A stretch of 39,231 bases of DNA from positions 1-39,231 of the forward strand of contig JBBDMR010000014.1 in the NCBI GenBank assembly GCA_040878225.1. The letters are read 5' to 3'. Below the pieces are notes generated by a model. It did not search any database and was not told the DNA's origin. It saw nothing but the letters and a program-made list of their open reading frames with translations. The stretch's first letter is position 1, and every line of letters starts with the position of its first letter. The translations under genes were made by a program, and so were the position numbers. Below are positions 23,456 through 31,661 of this stretch, one piece after another. The stretch is from MA-ANB-1 sp040878225. Its GTDB lineage: Bacteria; Actinomycetota; Acidimicrobiia; Spongiisociales; ZC4RG35.

Positions 23456-25279
23456 TCATTCCACGGTCACCGTCTTCGCCAGGTTGCGGGGCTTGTCGAC
23501 GTCCAAGCCTTTGGCCGTGGCGACATGATATGCAATCAGTTGCAGGGGAACGACGGCAGTGACCGTGCAGAGCAGGTCAGGCCCGGACGGCACCCGAATG
23601 AGGTGGTCGGCGACAGCACCGACGTCGTCTCCCTCTTCGGCGATGAGGACGATTGTCCCGCCCCGCGCCTTCACCTCCTCCATGTTGGCCAGCGTCTTTT
23701 TGGTGACGTGACTGTCGGTGGCAACACCGATGACCACAACCCCTTCTTCGATCAGGGCGATCGGGCCATGTTTCATCTCACCGGCCGCATATCCCTCAGC
23801 TCGCACGTAGGCGATCTCCTTGAGCTTGAGCGCCCCCTCCATCGCCACCGGAAAGTCACCCGATCGCCCCAGGAAGAAGTAGTCGCGGACGTCCGCCCAC
23901 CCGCGGGTCAACTCCTCGATGGCGTCCGACTGCTCCAACACCGACTCAACCTGGGCCGGAAGGCGGTTGAGGTCGCGGACCAGCAATTCGACGGCACCGG
24001 GGTCCATTGCGCCCCGGACCTGGGCGAGGTAGAGGCCGAGCAGCTGCATTGCAACCAGCTGCGTGGTGAACGTCTTCGTTGCGGCGACACCGATCTCCGG
24101 GCCGGCCCGGGTGTAGAGAACTGCGTCGGCCTCCCGGGCGAGAGCCGAATCGACCACGTTGGAGACCCCGATTACCGTCGACCCCTGGGCTTTGGCATAC
24201 CGGATCGCAGCAAGGGTGTCGATGGTCTCCCCGGATTGGCTGATGCCGATCACCAGCGACCGCGAGTTGAGCACCGGGTCGCGGTATCTGAACTCGGAGG
24301 CGATGTCGATCTCGACGGGCATGCGGGTCCAGCGCTCGATTGCGTACTTGGCCATCATCGCCGCGTGGTACGAAGTCCCGCAGGCGACGACGAACACCTT
24401 GTCGGATTGGCGGAGGATCTCGGGGTCGATCTTCAGTTCCCGCAGGATCACCCGCCCATTGTCGACACGGCCGGCGAGGGTGTCGGTGATTGCGTGTGGC
24501 TGCTCGTGGATCTCTTTGAGCATGAATGTCGCATATCCGCCCTTCTCAGCCGCTTCCAGGTCCCATTCCACCACCCGCTCGTCGGGGACGACCGTGTTCC
24601 CCTCGAGGTCGGTGACCGTGACGCTCGTCGCGGTGACCTCGACCACCCTGTCATCGTCGATGACGACCATGTTTCTCGTGTACTCGAGGAAAGCGGGAAT
24701 GTCGGAGGCGAGGAAGTTCTCGCCTTCACCCCGGCCCACGACCAACGGGGAGCCGCGGCGCGCTCCCACCAGGACACCGGGCTCGTCTGACCTGCTGACC
24801 GCAAGCGCGAGGGCGCCGTCGGCGATGTTCATGGCCGCGCGCACGGCGTCGACAAGCGGAAGGTCGGACATCGACTCGATCAGGTGGGCCACTACCTCGG
24901 TGTCGGTGTCACTGCGAAAGACGTGACCGTCGGCTTCGAGCTTCGCCTTGAGGTCAGCCCAGTTCTCGATGATGCCGTTGTGGACCACAACGACACTCTC
25001 GTCGCAGTCGAAGTGGGGATGGGCATTGATCGAATTGGGCGCCCCGTGGGTGGCCCAGCGGGTGTGACCGATCCCCGAGACTGCTGTCGGGGGAGGGTCG
25101 TCTGCGAGCAGCTTCTCCAGATCGGCGATCCGACCGGCACCTTTGCGCACGGTCAGTTTGCCTTCGTAGTTGAGGGCGACTCCTGCCGAGTCGTACCCCC
25201 GGTATTCCAGCCGGGCGAGGCCCGGCACCAGCACGTCGATTACCTCACGCGGGCCGACATATCCAACGATTCCACACAT
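23456..25279 (-). CDS. glmS: Glutamine--fructose-6-phosphate aminotransferase
   Basis: The 607-residue enzyme makes glucosamine-6-phosphate, the first step of UDP-GlcNAc synthesis. Cys2 (MCGIVGYVGPREV) is the glutaminase nucleophile; the N-terminal domain has HTRWATHGAPNSINAHPH. Two SIS sugar-isomerase domains follow (about 285-420 and 455-590), with ISQSGETIDTLAA and CGTSYHAA. It ends in PRNLAKTVTVE, the canonical C-terminus. AAAGGTG seven bases before the ATG is the ribosome binding site. A glmS ribozyme lies about 105 bases upstream, so the enzyme is expected to be repressed by its own product. Confidence 0.98.
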   Translation of the reverse strand: MCGIVGYVGPREVIDVLVPGLARLEYRGYDSAGVALNYEGKLTVRKGAGRIADLEKLLADDPPPTAVSGIGHTRWATHGAPNSINAHPHFDCDESVVVVHNGIIENWADLKAKLEADGHVFRSDTDTEVVAHLIESMSDLPLVDAVRAAMNIADGALALAVSRSDEPGVLVGARRGSPLVVGRGEGENFLASDIPAFLEYTRNMVVIDDDRVVEVTATSVTVTDLEGNTVVPDERVVEWDLEAAEKGGYATFMLKEIHEQPHAITDTLAGRVDNGRVILRELKIDPEILRQSDKVFVVACGTSYHAAMMAKYAIERWTRMPVEIDIASEFRYRDPVLNSRSLVIGISQSGETIDTLAAIRYAKAQGSTVIGVSNVVDSALAREADAVLYTRAGPEIGVAATKTFTTQLVAMQLLGLYLAQVRGAMDPGAVELLVRDLNRLPAQVESVLEQSDAIEELTRGWADVRDYFFLGRSGDFPVAMEGALKLKEIAYVRAEGYAAGEMKHGPIALIEEGVVVIGVATDSHVTKKTLANMEEVKARGGTIVLIAEEGDDVGAVADHLIRVPSGPDLLCTVTAVVPLQLIAYHVATAKGLDVDKPRNLAKTVTVE

Positions 25280-25351
25280 ATCGATACACCTTTGTATTCA
25301 CTGACAGGCGCGCCCGGCTTCGGGTAGCGCAGTCACGGAGAAAACTACCTG

Positions 25352-25387
25352 AAAAAAGGGTGTGCGAAGTCAGGAGACTGACTACCC
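25352..25387 (-). terminator. Possible terminator/attenuator between the ribozyme and glmS
   Basis: In the transcribed sense GGGTAGTCAG, loop TCTC, CTGACT, a six-base bulge and ACCC are followed by six Ts (25357-25352), about 70 bases before glmS. The stem is interrupted, so termination is uncertain. Its first bases overlap the 3' strand of the ribozyme fold, which would make the two structures compete. Confidence 0.35.
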
Positions 25388-25525
25388 GACCACCAGCTTC
25401 TGTGAACCGGAATCACTTCCAGGGTTTCATCTGATGGTTTACGACCGGGCCGGCCGGGAAGGCATCCGCCGAATGTTTCGATGACCTTCCTCCTCGTCAC
25501 CTCGCTGCATGCGAGGTCTGGCGCT
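25384..25525 (-). ncRNA. glmS self-cleaving ribozyme (glucosamine-6-phosphate responsive)
   Basis: The minus strand from 25525 reads AGCGCCAG, then a perfect 7-bp helix ACCTCGC/GCGAGGT with loop ATGCA (P1), then TGACGAGGAGG, TCGAAA, and TCGGCGGATGCC; GGAAGG pairs with CCTTCC (P2). These are the conserved core blocks of the glmS ribozyme, in order and spacing. Cleavage is expected between A25525 and G25524. The 3' half has a GNRA-capped hairpin CTGGAA-GTGA-TTCCGG (P4 region) and an 8-bp helix ACCATCAG/CTGGTGGT. In known examples GlcN6P acts as the cofactor for cleavage, which lowers glmS mRNA. Here it lies between glmM and glmS, 33 bases after the glmM stop, so it could also act within a longer operon transcript. 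The 3' boundary is approximate. Confidence 0.95.
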
Positions 25526-25558
25526 ATTAGTTATCACACCCAGTGTTGGTCTTGTCGT

Positions 25559-26914
25559 TCACACCTCTCTTCCGAGTACGTCCGCAGCTGTTGCTGCAAG
25601 ACGGTCAGCGTAGTCGCTGGCTTGCTTTCCCGTAAGGGCTTCGACCATGACCCGCACCAAAGGCTCTGTCCCCGATGTTCTCACCAGGACCCTCCCGTTC
25701 TCGCCGAGAAGGGCTTCGATGTCGCCGACCTCTTCCCAGAGCTCGCTGGCGCCCTCGATGTCGGCACCACGTCGAATCGGGACATTGACCAGCACCTGGG
25801 GGTATTCGGTTATCGCCCCGGCGCGGAGGTCGCGCAATTCCCTGCCGGTGCCGGCGACTACGTTGAGCAGCCGCACCGCGGTCATCAAGCCGTCGCCGGT
25901 GTTCCCGGTGTCGGTGAAGATGATGTGGCCCGATTGCTCCCCGCCCAGCAGCCCCCGCCGCTCCTCGAGTGCTTCCATCACGTAGCGATCCCCGACCCGG
26001 GTCGTCACCAGCTCGACCCCGGCCTCTTTCATTGCTTTGTGCAGGCCGAGATTCGACATCACTGTGGCGACGAGCAGGTTGTTCTTCAGCTGGTCCTGGG
26101 ACTTGAGGTGCCGGGCGATGATCGCCATCACGACGTCTCCGTTGGCGACCTCGCCGTTTTCGTCAACGACGATGAGACGGTCGGCGTCACCGTCGAAACT
26201 CAGGCCGATCCTCCCCCGAGCAGCCGCCGCCAGGACTTCGGGGTGGGTAGCACCGCAGTTCAGGTTGATGTTGGTCCCGTCGGGGGCGTCGCTGTAACAC
26301 GCGATGTCTGCACCCAGCCTCGAGAACAATTCGGGTGCGGCCTTGTACGAAGCGCCGTTGGCGCAGTCGATGGCAATCTGGACACCGGAGAGGTTATACC
26401 GCGACGCCTTCGCCAGATGTTCGATGTACCGGTACATCGCATCGCGGTCCTCAAAGCCGGTGCCGATGCCATCGCCGATGGCGATCTTCGAGCCGGCGTC
26501 ACGGAGCCGGTACTGGATGTCGTGTTCGACGTGGTCGGGCAGTTTCGAGCCGCGTGACGAGAGGAGTTTGATCCCGTTGTCTGCCGCCGGGTTGTGGGAG
26601 GCGGAGACGATTGCGCCCATCGTGGCGGCCGAGGTTGCAGTGAGCAGGCTGATGCCACCGCTCGGCATTACCCCGACATCGATGGTGTCGATGCCAACCG
26701 ATTGGAAGCCTGCGCCGAGGGCTGCAGACAGCATCGGTCCCGAGCGGCGGGTGTCTCGGCCAATGAGGACGGGACCGCCGTTCAGGTAGGATCCCGCAGC
26801 TTGACCGATGGCGAGGGCGAGCTCGACAGTGAGCTCGGAGCCGGCCGCGCCCCGGACGCCGTCGGTTCCGAAGATGTTCTTTCCATCGTCGAGGAGACGA
26901 CGGAGGTCAGCCAT
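25559..26914 (-). CDS. glmM: Phosphoglucosamine mutase
   Basis: The 451-residue enzyme converts glucosamine-6-phosphate, the product of GlmS, to glucosamine-1-phosphate. It has FGTDGVRG at the start, the phosphoserine loop VSASHNPAADNG (Ser106), the Mg-binding loop DGDADR (241-246), the sugar loop GGEQSGHI, and the phosphate-binding RTSGTEPLVRVM near the end. It follows rpsI by 18 bases and precedes the glmS ribozyme. Confidence 0.98.
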   Translation of the reverse strand: MADLRRLLDDGKNIFGTDGVRGAAGSELTVELALAIGQAAGSYLNGGPVLIGRDTRRSGPMLSAALGAGFQSVGIDTIDVGVMPSGGISLLTATSAATMGAIVSASHNPAADNGIKLLSSRGSKLPDHVEHDIQYRLRDAGSKIAIGDGIGTGFEDRDAMYRYIEHLAKASRYNLSGVQIAIDCANGASYKAAPELFSRLGADIACYSDAPDGTNINLNCGATHPEVLAAAARGRIGLSFDGDADRLIVVDENGEVANGDVVMAIIARHLKSQDQLKNNLLVATVMSNLGLHKAMKEAGVELVTTRVGDRYVMEALEERRGLLGGEQSGHIIFTDTGNTGDGLMTAVRLLNVVAGTGRELRDLRAGAITEYPQVLVNVPIRRGADIEGASELWEEVGDIEALLGENGRVLVRTSGTEPLVRVMVEALTGKQASDYADRLAATAADVLGREV

Positions 26915-26932
26915 CAGGAGTGGGCTCCCTGT

Positions 26933-27325
26933 TCAGCGCTTGGTGTACTGCGGTGCCCTGCGGGCCTTGCGCAGACCGTACTTCTTGCTCTCCACCACAC
27001 GGGCGTCCCGGGTGAGGAGACCGGCCTTCTTGAGGATCGGGCGGAGTGATGGGTCGAGTTCGATCAGGGCCCGGGCGATGCCGAGCCGGAGCGCATCGAC
27101 CTGACCCGTGGTGCCTCCACCTTCGAGCTTGGCGTGGATGTCATAGCGACCCTGGGAGTCGGTGAGCTGGAGTGGCTCCATGACCCGCATCCGGCCGGCC
27201 ATGGTGGGGAAATAGTCTTCGAGGGTGCGCCCGTTGAGGGTCACCGAGCCCGATCCGTCGTAGAAGCGAACACGGGCGACGGATGCCTTCCGGCGACCCG
27301 TGGACTGGACTAGGGGCTTGGGCAT
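26933..27325 (-). CDS. rpsI: Ribosomal protein S9
   Basis: The 130-residue S9 shows TGRRKASVARVRF, the GRTLEDYFP region and the conserved basic C-terminus ending YTKR, which reaches toward the decoding centre. The start overlaps the rplM stop by one base (TGATG), so translation is coupled. Confidence 0.98.
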   Translation of the reverse strand: MPKPLVQSTGRRKASVARVRFYDGSGSVTLNGRTLEDYFPTMAGRMRVMEPLQLTDSQGRYDIHAKLEGGGTTGQVDALRLGIARALIELDPSLRPILKKAGLLTRDARVVESKKYGLRKARRAPQYTKR

Positions 27326-27783
27326 CAGACTTCTACCTTTCGGATGTCGAACTCGAGGGGCTGCGGCTGCTGTGCCGCGTGCTCGTGCTTACCGCCGGCG
27401 TAAACCTTGAGTTTGCGGGCCATTTGCCGGCCGAGCTTGGTCTTGGGCAGCATACCGACCACTGCACGTTCCACGATGGCCTCGGGGCGCCGCTCGAGCA
27501 GGCGCTCGAAGGTCTCGGCCTTGATGCCGCCGGGGTAACCGGAGTGCCGGTAGTAGATCTTCGACTGGCTCTTGTCCGAGGTGACCGCGATCTTTTCGGC
27601 GTTGATCACGACCACGAAGTCGCCGCCATCGACGTGGGGTGCGTAGGTGGGCTTGTTCTTCCCACGAAGAACCTGAGCGATTTCGGATGCGAGACGCCCC
27701 AGGGGAAGGCCCGCGGCGTCGACGATCCACCAGGATCGTTGGACGTCTCCGGCCTTGGGCGAATAAGTCTTGTTTCTCTTCAT
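27325..27783 (-). CDS. rplM: Ribosomal protein L13
   Basis: The 152-residue L13 has RSWWIVDAAGLPLGRLASEI, YRHSGYPGGIKAETFERLLE and VVGMLPKTKLGRQMARKLKVY. It is the first gene of the rplM-rpsI unit, preceded by a structured leader of 102 bases and by GGAGG nine bases before the ATG. Confidence 0.98.
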   Translation of the reverse strand: MKRNKTYSPKAGDVQRSWWIVDAAGLPLGRLASEIAQVLRGKNKPTYAPHVDGGDFVVVINAEKIAVTSDKSQSKIYYRHSGYPGGIKAETFERLLERRPEAIVERAVVGMLPKTKLGRQMARKLKVYAGGKHEHAAQQPQPLEFDIRKVEV

Positions 27784-27885
27784 TGAAAACTGCCTCCGCA
27801 GGTTGAATTCACCCTGAATTCTGCTGGGTGCGTTTGGGGAAACGGTTCCGCTGCGGGAACCCCCGTATGGTAAGCGCGGCGAAAG
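27784..27885 (-). promoter_or_regulatory. Structured rplM-rpsI leader with candidate promoter
   Basis: The 102 bases between truA and rplM hold three consecutive inverted repeats: GGTTCC/GGAACC (27844-27861), GAATTC/GAATTC (27805-27821, loop of five), and CTGC/GCAG (27790-27801), the last carrying the Shine-Dalgarno GGAGG in its loop and 3' arm. TTGACT (27889-27884), overlapping the truA stop, is a good -35, but the matching -10 is weak. This looks like a place for autogenous control of L13/S9; that is inference. Confidence 0.4.
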
Positions 27886-28632
27886 TCAAAGGGAAATCGC
27901 TGGATAGCCGACCTGCCACAGGGTGAGGCCATGAGGCGGCGCAACCGTCCCGAAGCTGGAGCGGTCCGCCCCGATGATTATTTCCTCGACGTCATCCAAC
28001 GATACGTGCCCCCGCGCGACGTCGTAACAGAGACCCACTAGAGACCGGACCATCTGGTGACAGAAGGCGTTGGCGGTCACCCGGAACACCAGCAGGCCGT
28101 CGTCGAGCACTTCCCAACTCGCCTCCTCGACACGGCGAACATTGCTCTTCCCCATGACCGATCTGCAGAACGATGTGAAGTCCCTCTCCCCGACGTAGTG
28201 TCGGGCAACCCTGTCGAAGGAGTAAGGATCGACCTCTCCGGGGAGCCTCCAGATATATCGCCGCCGGGTCGGGTCGACGTATGGGGCCGCGCTTGCCGTA
28301 TACCGGTAGGTGCGGCTCGTTGCCGAGAAGCGGGCGTTGAAGCCGTCCGGCGCTGTCGAGCACCGGGTTACGACGATTTCCCCGCCCAGCATCGAGTTGA
28401 GTGACCTGACGAGACGGTCGACGTCGACACCGTCAGCCTCGAACGAGACCACCTGGCCCCGGGCGTGGACCCCGGCGTCGGTGCGCCCTGCAACCGCGGT
28501 AGGGGGAATGTCACCGAGGAACCGGCCGAGTGCCCCTTCCAGTTCGCCCTGGACCGTGCGCTGGCCCTCCTGGCGGGCGTAACCGCTGAAGTCGGTTCCG
28601 TCGTACGACAGATCGAGCCGGTAGACGGGCAT
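27886..28632 (-). CDS. truA: tRNA pseudouridine(38-40) synthase TruA
   Basis: The 248-residue protein has YDGTDFSGYARQ near the N-terminus, the catalytic GRTDAGVHARGQVV (Asp52), and the FCHQMVRSLVG motif of TruA. The ATG at 28632 is chosen because the family begins here; the frame is open for another 51 codons upstream but that is inside the neighbouring gene. The start overlaps that gene's stop by one base (TGATG). Confidence 0.96.
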   Translation of the reverse strand: MPVYRLDLSYDGTDFSGYARQEGQRTVQGELEGALGRFLGDIPPTAVAGRTDAGVHARGQVVSFEADGVDVDRLVRSLNSMLGGEIVVTRCSTAPDGFNARFSATSRTYRYTASAAPYVDPTRRRYIWRLPGEVDPYSFDRVARHYVGERDFTSFCRSVMGKSNVRRVEEASWEVLDDGLLVFRVTANAFCHQMVRSLVGLCYDVARGHVSLDDVEEIIIGADRSSFGTVAPPHGLTLWQVGYPAISL

Positions 28633-29156
28633 CAGAAAATAGAAGAGAACGCGGCGAAAGGCACCTCCAGCAGGGCACGGAAGAGGAAAGCGACGGCGAA
28701 ACCGATCAACACCGACACCGCCGACTTCTTCAGGTCGAGATCGGTCACCTCCTGGGTAGCGACCACCAGAAGTGCCAGATACCAAAGCAGCCCGATCGCC
28801 CCGACGATTCGGGAGCCGCTCAGGTCGAGCAAGAGCGGAAGGACCGTCAACCCATGCACACCCACCATCACCTGGGGCCGGGACATGCTGTCAAACATCC
28901 ACCGCGATACGCCCCACGTGGCGAAGGCGAGTATCAGCCAGGAGACAACCGAACCGATGACCACCGAAAGCAGGGCCCGGAAGTCGAACGCAGACAGCGA
29001 CGACAGTAAGAAGAGCTGACCCATGTAAATGAGGCCGCCGACGAGGGAAACCAGGATCGCTCCGTCTGCCGGTGAGTCGTCGTCGAAGTAGGCCTCCTTG
29101 AACGCATCCCGGTTGAACAGGGTCGCACGGAAGGCACGGGACAAGATTTTGATCAC
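28632..29156 (-). CDS. Yip1-like multi-pass membrane protein
   Basis: The 174-residue protein begins with a short amphipathic segment (FRATLFNRDAFKEAYFDDDSP) and then has about five hydrophobic segments (near residues 35-55, 63-83, 97-112, 118-135 and 147-165). This pattern matches bacterial Yip1-domain proteins of unknown function. The GTG start at 29156 lacks a strong Shine-Dalgarno. It lies between coaA and truA, 24 bases after coaA and overlapping truA by one base, so it is part of that transcript. Confidence 0.7.
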   Translation of the reverse strand: MIKILSRAFRATLFNRDAFKEAYFDDDSPADGAILVSLVGGLIYMGQLFLLSSLSAFDFRALLSVVIGSVVSWLILAFATWGVSRWMFDSMSRPQVMVGVHGLTVLPLLLDLSGSRIVGAIGLLWYLALLVVATQEVTDLDLKKSAVSVLIGFAVAFLFRALLEVPFAAFSSIF

Positions 29157-29180
29157 GGCGCAGCAGGTTAGCCAGTGGTG

Positions 29181-30095
29181 CTAGCGCCGGAGCCGTACTC
29201 TCGTCACCCTGTGATCGCTTGCCTTCTCAAGGATCAAACCGGCCCGATCACGGGTGGGGAGGATGTTCTCAACGAGATTCTTGAGGTTCACTTCCCGCCA
29301 GATACCGGCGGCTACCTCCAGCGCCTGCTTATCGCTGAGGCCGGCGTACTTGCGGAAGTAGGCGTCGGGTTGGGTGAAAGCAGTGTCTCTCAGGCTCAGA
29401 AATCGCTGCAGATACCACGACTCGATGTCTGCCGGGTTCGCATCGACGAATATCGAGAAGTCGAAGTAGTCAGAAACGAACGCGCCCGAATCTCCAGCTT
29501 GGAGAACGTTGAGACCCTCGACGATGAGAATATCCGGCCTGCGGATCGTTCGGACTGCATCTGGAACGATGTCGTAGGCGACATGGGAGTAGACCGGAAT
29601 CTCCAGTCCGTCCTCGCCGGCCGCAGAACGGGCGACGAACTCGAGCAGGGCCTTTCGGTCGTAACTCTCCGGAAATCCCTTGCGGTCCATCAAGCCGCGC
29701 GCTTCGATCAGGGAGTTGGGGAGAAGGAACCCATCGGTGGTCACCAGCTCCACAGCAGGGTGTTGCGGCCATCGCGCCAGCAGCGCCTGCAGGACCCTCG
29801 AAATCGTCGACTTGCCCACGGCAACCGACCCGGCGACACCGATGATGAATGGGGTCGGCACCGGCGGAGCGCCGAGGAAGGTCTCGGTGACCGCGCCGAG
29901 GTGTGAGTTTGCCTGCACATGGAGGTTGAGCAACCGGGAGAGGGGGAGGTAAGTCGCCTCCACCATCGCCATGTCGAGATTGACGCTGATGCCCCTGATG
30001 CTCTCGACATCCTCCTCGCTGAGAGTCAGAGGCGTGTTCGCCCGGAGAGCCAACCAGGATTCCTCGTCGAAATCACGATAGAAAGGAGAGGACAC
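29181..30095 (-). CDS. coaA: Pantothenate kinase, type I
   Basis: The 304-residue enzyme phosphorylates pantothenate, the first step to CoA. It has the P-loop GSVAVGKS (89-96), VTTDGFLLPN, RKGFPESYD, PVYSHVAYDIVP and IVEGLNVLQ, all typical of the CoaA family and not of type III. The GTG at 30095 is chosen because FYRDFDEESWLALR follows at once as in homologues. No Shine-Dalgarno is seen; a TATCCT eight bases upstream could serve a nearly leaderless mRNA. It is divergent from the acyltransferase gene with 15 bases between the annotated starts. Confidence 0.95.
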   Translation of the reverse strand: MSSPFYRDFDEESWLALRANTPLTLSEEDVESIRGISVNLDMAMVEATYLPLSRLLNLHVQANSHLGAVTETFLGAPPVPTPFIIGVAGSVAVGKSTISRVLQALLARWPQHPAVELVTTDGFLLPNSLIEARGLMDRKGFPESYDRKALLEFVARSAAGEDGLEIPVYSHVAYDIVPDAVRTIRRPDILIVEGLNVLQAGDSGAFVSDYFDFSIFVDANPADIESWYLQRFLSLRDTAFTQPDAYFRKYAGLSDKQALEVAAGIWREVNLKNLVENILPTRDRAGLILEKASDHRVTRVRLRR

Positions 30096-30110
30096 GGTCT
30101 AGAAGGATAG

Positions 30111-30872
30111 ATGCCGGATGTTCCGTACAATGTTCGGGTGAGAAAGGCTCTTTCCTGGGTGGTCACCATTCCGTTCGCGATCGGCTTCGGCCTCCTCCTG
30201 CTCGTGTTCGACATTGCCGGCCGCCTGGTCCGCCCGTTCTCGGTCCGAGGTTTCGAATGGGTGATGGCGGGGCTGCAATGGTCGCTGCTGCGGCTCTTTC
30301 AGATATTCGGGACCAGCATCGAGGTGGAACGCCCCGACGATCTCCTCCCGGGCACCGGCTATGCGATCCTGTCGAACCATCAGAGCATGCTCGACATCGT
30401 GATGATCGGGGGGATTCTGGTCTCCAACTTCCCGAAGTACGTGGCAAAGAAGGAGCTGAGCAACTGGATCCCGTCGATATCGCTCAACTTGAAGTGGGGA
30501 GGCAACGGCCTCATCGACCGCGATGACCCGCGCCAGGCGATCAGGGCGATCCGGGACATGGCCCGGACCGCACAGGAACGCGGGGTGTCGGCCGTGATCT
30601 TCCCCGAAGGCCACCGCTCCAGAGACGGGAACCTGCTTCCGTTCAAAACTGCAGGGGCGAAGTCAATGCTCAAAGCGGCAGACCGCCTGCCGGTCGTTCC
30701 GACGATCATCTCGGGCTCCTGGCAGTTGAACCGACTGTTCCCTTTCACACCGGGGGTGAAGGTGCGGATCGCATTCGGAAGCCCGATCGATCGCCACCCG
30801 GGAGACGAAGAAGAAGTGATCCGCCAGGTAGAGACCTGGATGCAGTCGAAATTGGTGACTGCACGACAATAA
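30111..30872 (+). CDS. 1-acyl-sn-glycerol-3-phosphate acyltransferase (PlsC family)
   Basis: The 253-residue protein has an N-terminal membrane segment (about 15-38) and the acyltransferase motifs NHQSMLD (HX4D, His90/Asp95), the substrate motif FPEGHRS (164-170), and VPTIISGSW. It makes phosphatidic acid or acylates a related lipid. Two starts are possible. ATG 30111 has AAGGA but only three bases between; GTG 30138 begins six bases after TACAAT (30126-30131) and would be leaderless. It lies on the plus strand inside an otherwise minus-strand region, followed after 28 bases by a membrane protein gene. Confidence 0.92.
   Translation: MPDVPYNVRVRKALSWVVTIPFAIGFGLLLLVFDIAGRLVRPFSVRGFEWVMAGLQWSLLRLFQIFGTSIEVERPDDLLPGTGYAILSNHQSMLDIVMIGGILVSNFPKYVAKKELSNWIPSISLNLKWGGNGLIDRDDPRQAIRAIRDMARTAQERGVSAVIFPEGHRSRDGNLLPFKTAGAKSMLKAADRLPVVPTIISGSWQLNRLFPFTPGVKVRIAFGSPIDRHPGDEEEVIRQVETWMQSKLVTARQ
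30126..30131 (+). promoter_or_regulatory. Candidate -10 box for a leaderless plsC start at 30138
   Basis: TACAAT is a strong -10 match and is followed by exactly six bases before GTG 30138, the geometry also seen at htpX and the F420-type oxidoreductase. It supports the shorter acyltransferase start. Confidence 0.35.
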
Positions 30873-30900
30873 GAAAAAATGAGCTAAATCCCCCGGAGAT

Positions 30901-31641
30901 GTGTCCGATACTTACCGGGTGACACAATTCCAGGCATCTCTGATCGCCGCTGGCGACCCTGACCCCTTGCCCACCGTCGTCGAGTTGGACCAGGGCAATC
31001 TCGTGATTCAGTCCAACGGACAGCCGCTGGGCAACTGGGCCGTTTCCGATCTCGAATTCGTCCGTATCGTCGGTGGATTCCGGGTCACCCTCGATGGAGA
31101 GGTGACCGTTCTGAAGCTGCCCGAGTCCGACCAGTTCAACGCAGAGCTCCGCCAGTTGAACGAGGCCGCAGCCGAAGTTCTCCCGGCGAAGAACGGAAAG
31201 AAGAAGCGGGGCCGCAAGGAATCATCGAAACCGGCGGAACCGCCCACCAACTCTGCCCCTGCCGAAACGCGCACCAAGACCGTCGCCGCGGCGACTACCG
31301 CCGACGCCCCGACAGATGTCAAAGACCGCGCAGTCATCAACTGGCTCGACGCCAAACTCGATGTGGCCGCCAAGCGGGGCGGCAAATATGTCCCCGAGTG
31401 GGTCTTCACCAGAGGCGGAGTGGTTCTTGCGTTCCTCCTGCTTATCGCCGTGGTGGTATTCCACGGGGTGTTCTCAACAATCTTCCTGATCGTCGCAGCA
31501 ATCGGGATGATCACAAGCGCCATCGCTCTCATGGACCAGGTGATCGCCACCAAGATCTTCAGGGGTGCCTTCACCCCGATCCACGGCCTGCTCGGATCGC
31601 TCGCCCTCGTCCTCGTCGGTTTGGTCCTCGCTTCTCTGTAA
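30901..31641 (+). CDS. Membrane protein with N-terminal PH-like domain, function unknown
   Basis: The 246-residue protein has a compact beta-rich N-terminal region (about 5-80), a basic and low-complexity linker (KNGKKKRGRKESSK, then Ala/Thr-rich), and a C-terminal hydrophobic block (about 172-246) with three likely membrane segments. The N-terminal layout with alternating short strands suggests a PH-like fold; I do not recognise a named family. The GTG at 30901 has GGAG close upstream. It lies downstream of the acyltransferase on the same strand and ends before a strong bidirectional terminator shared with rplQ. Confidence 0.7.
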   Translation: MSDTYRVTQFQASLIAAGDPDPLPTVVELDQGNLVIQSNGQPLGNWAVSDLEFVRIVGGFRVTLDGEVTVLKLPESDQFNAELRQLNEAAAEVLPAKNGKKKRGRKESSKPAEPPTNSAPAETRTKTVAAATTADAPTDVKDRAVINWLDAKLDVAAKRGGKYVPEWVFTRGGVVLAFLLLIAVVVFHGVFSTIFLIVAAIGMITSAIALMDQVIATKIFRGAFTPIHGLLGSLALVLVGLVLASL

Positions 31642-31661
31642 TAACGTCTCTGTGGCAACAA

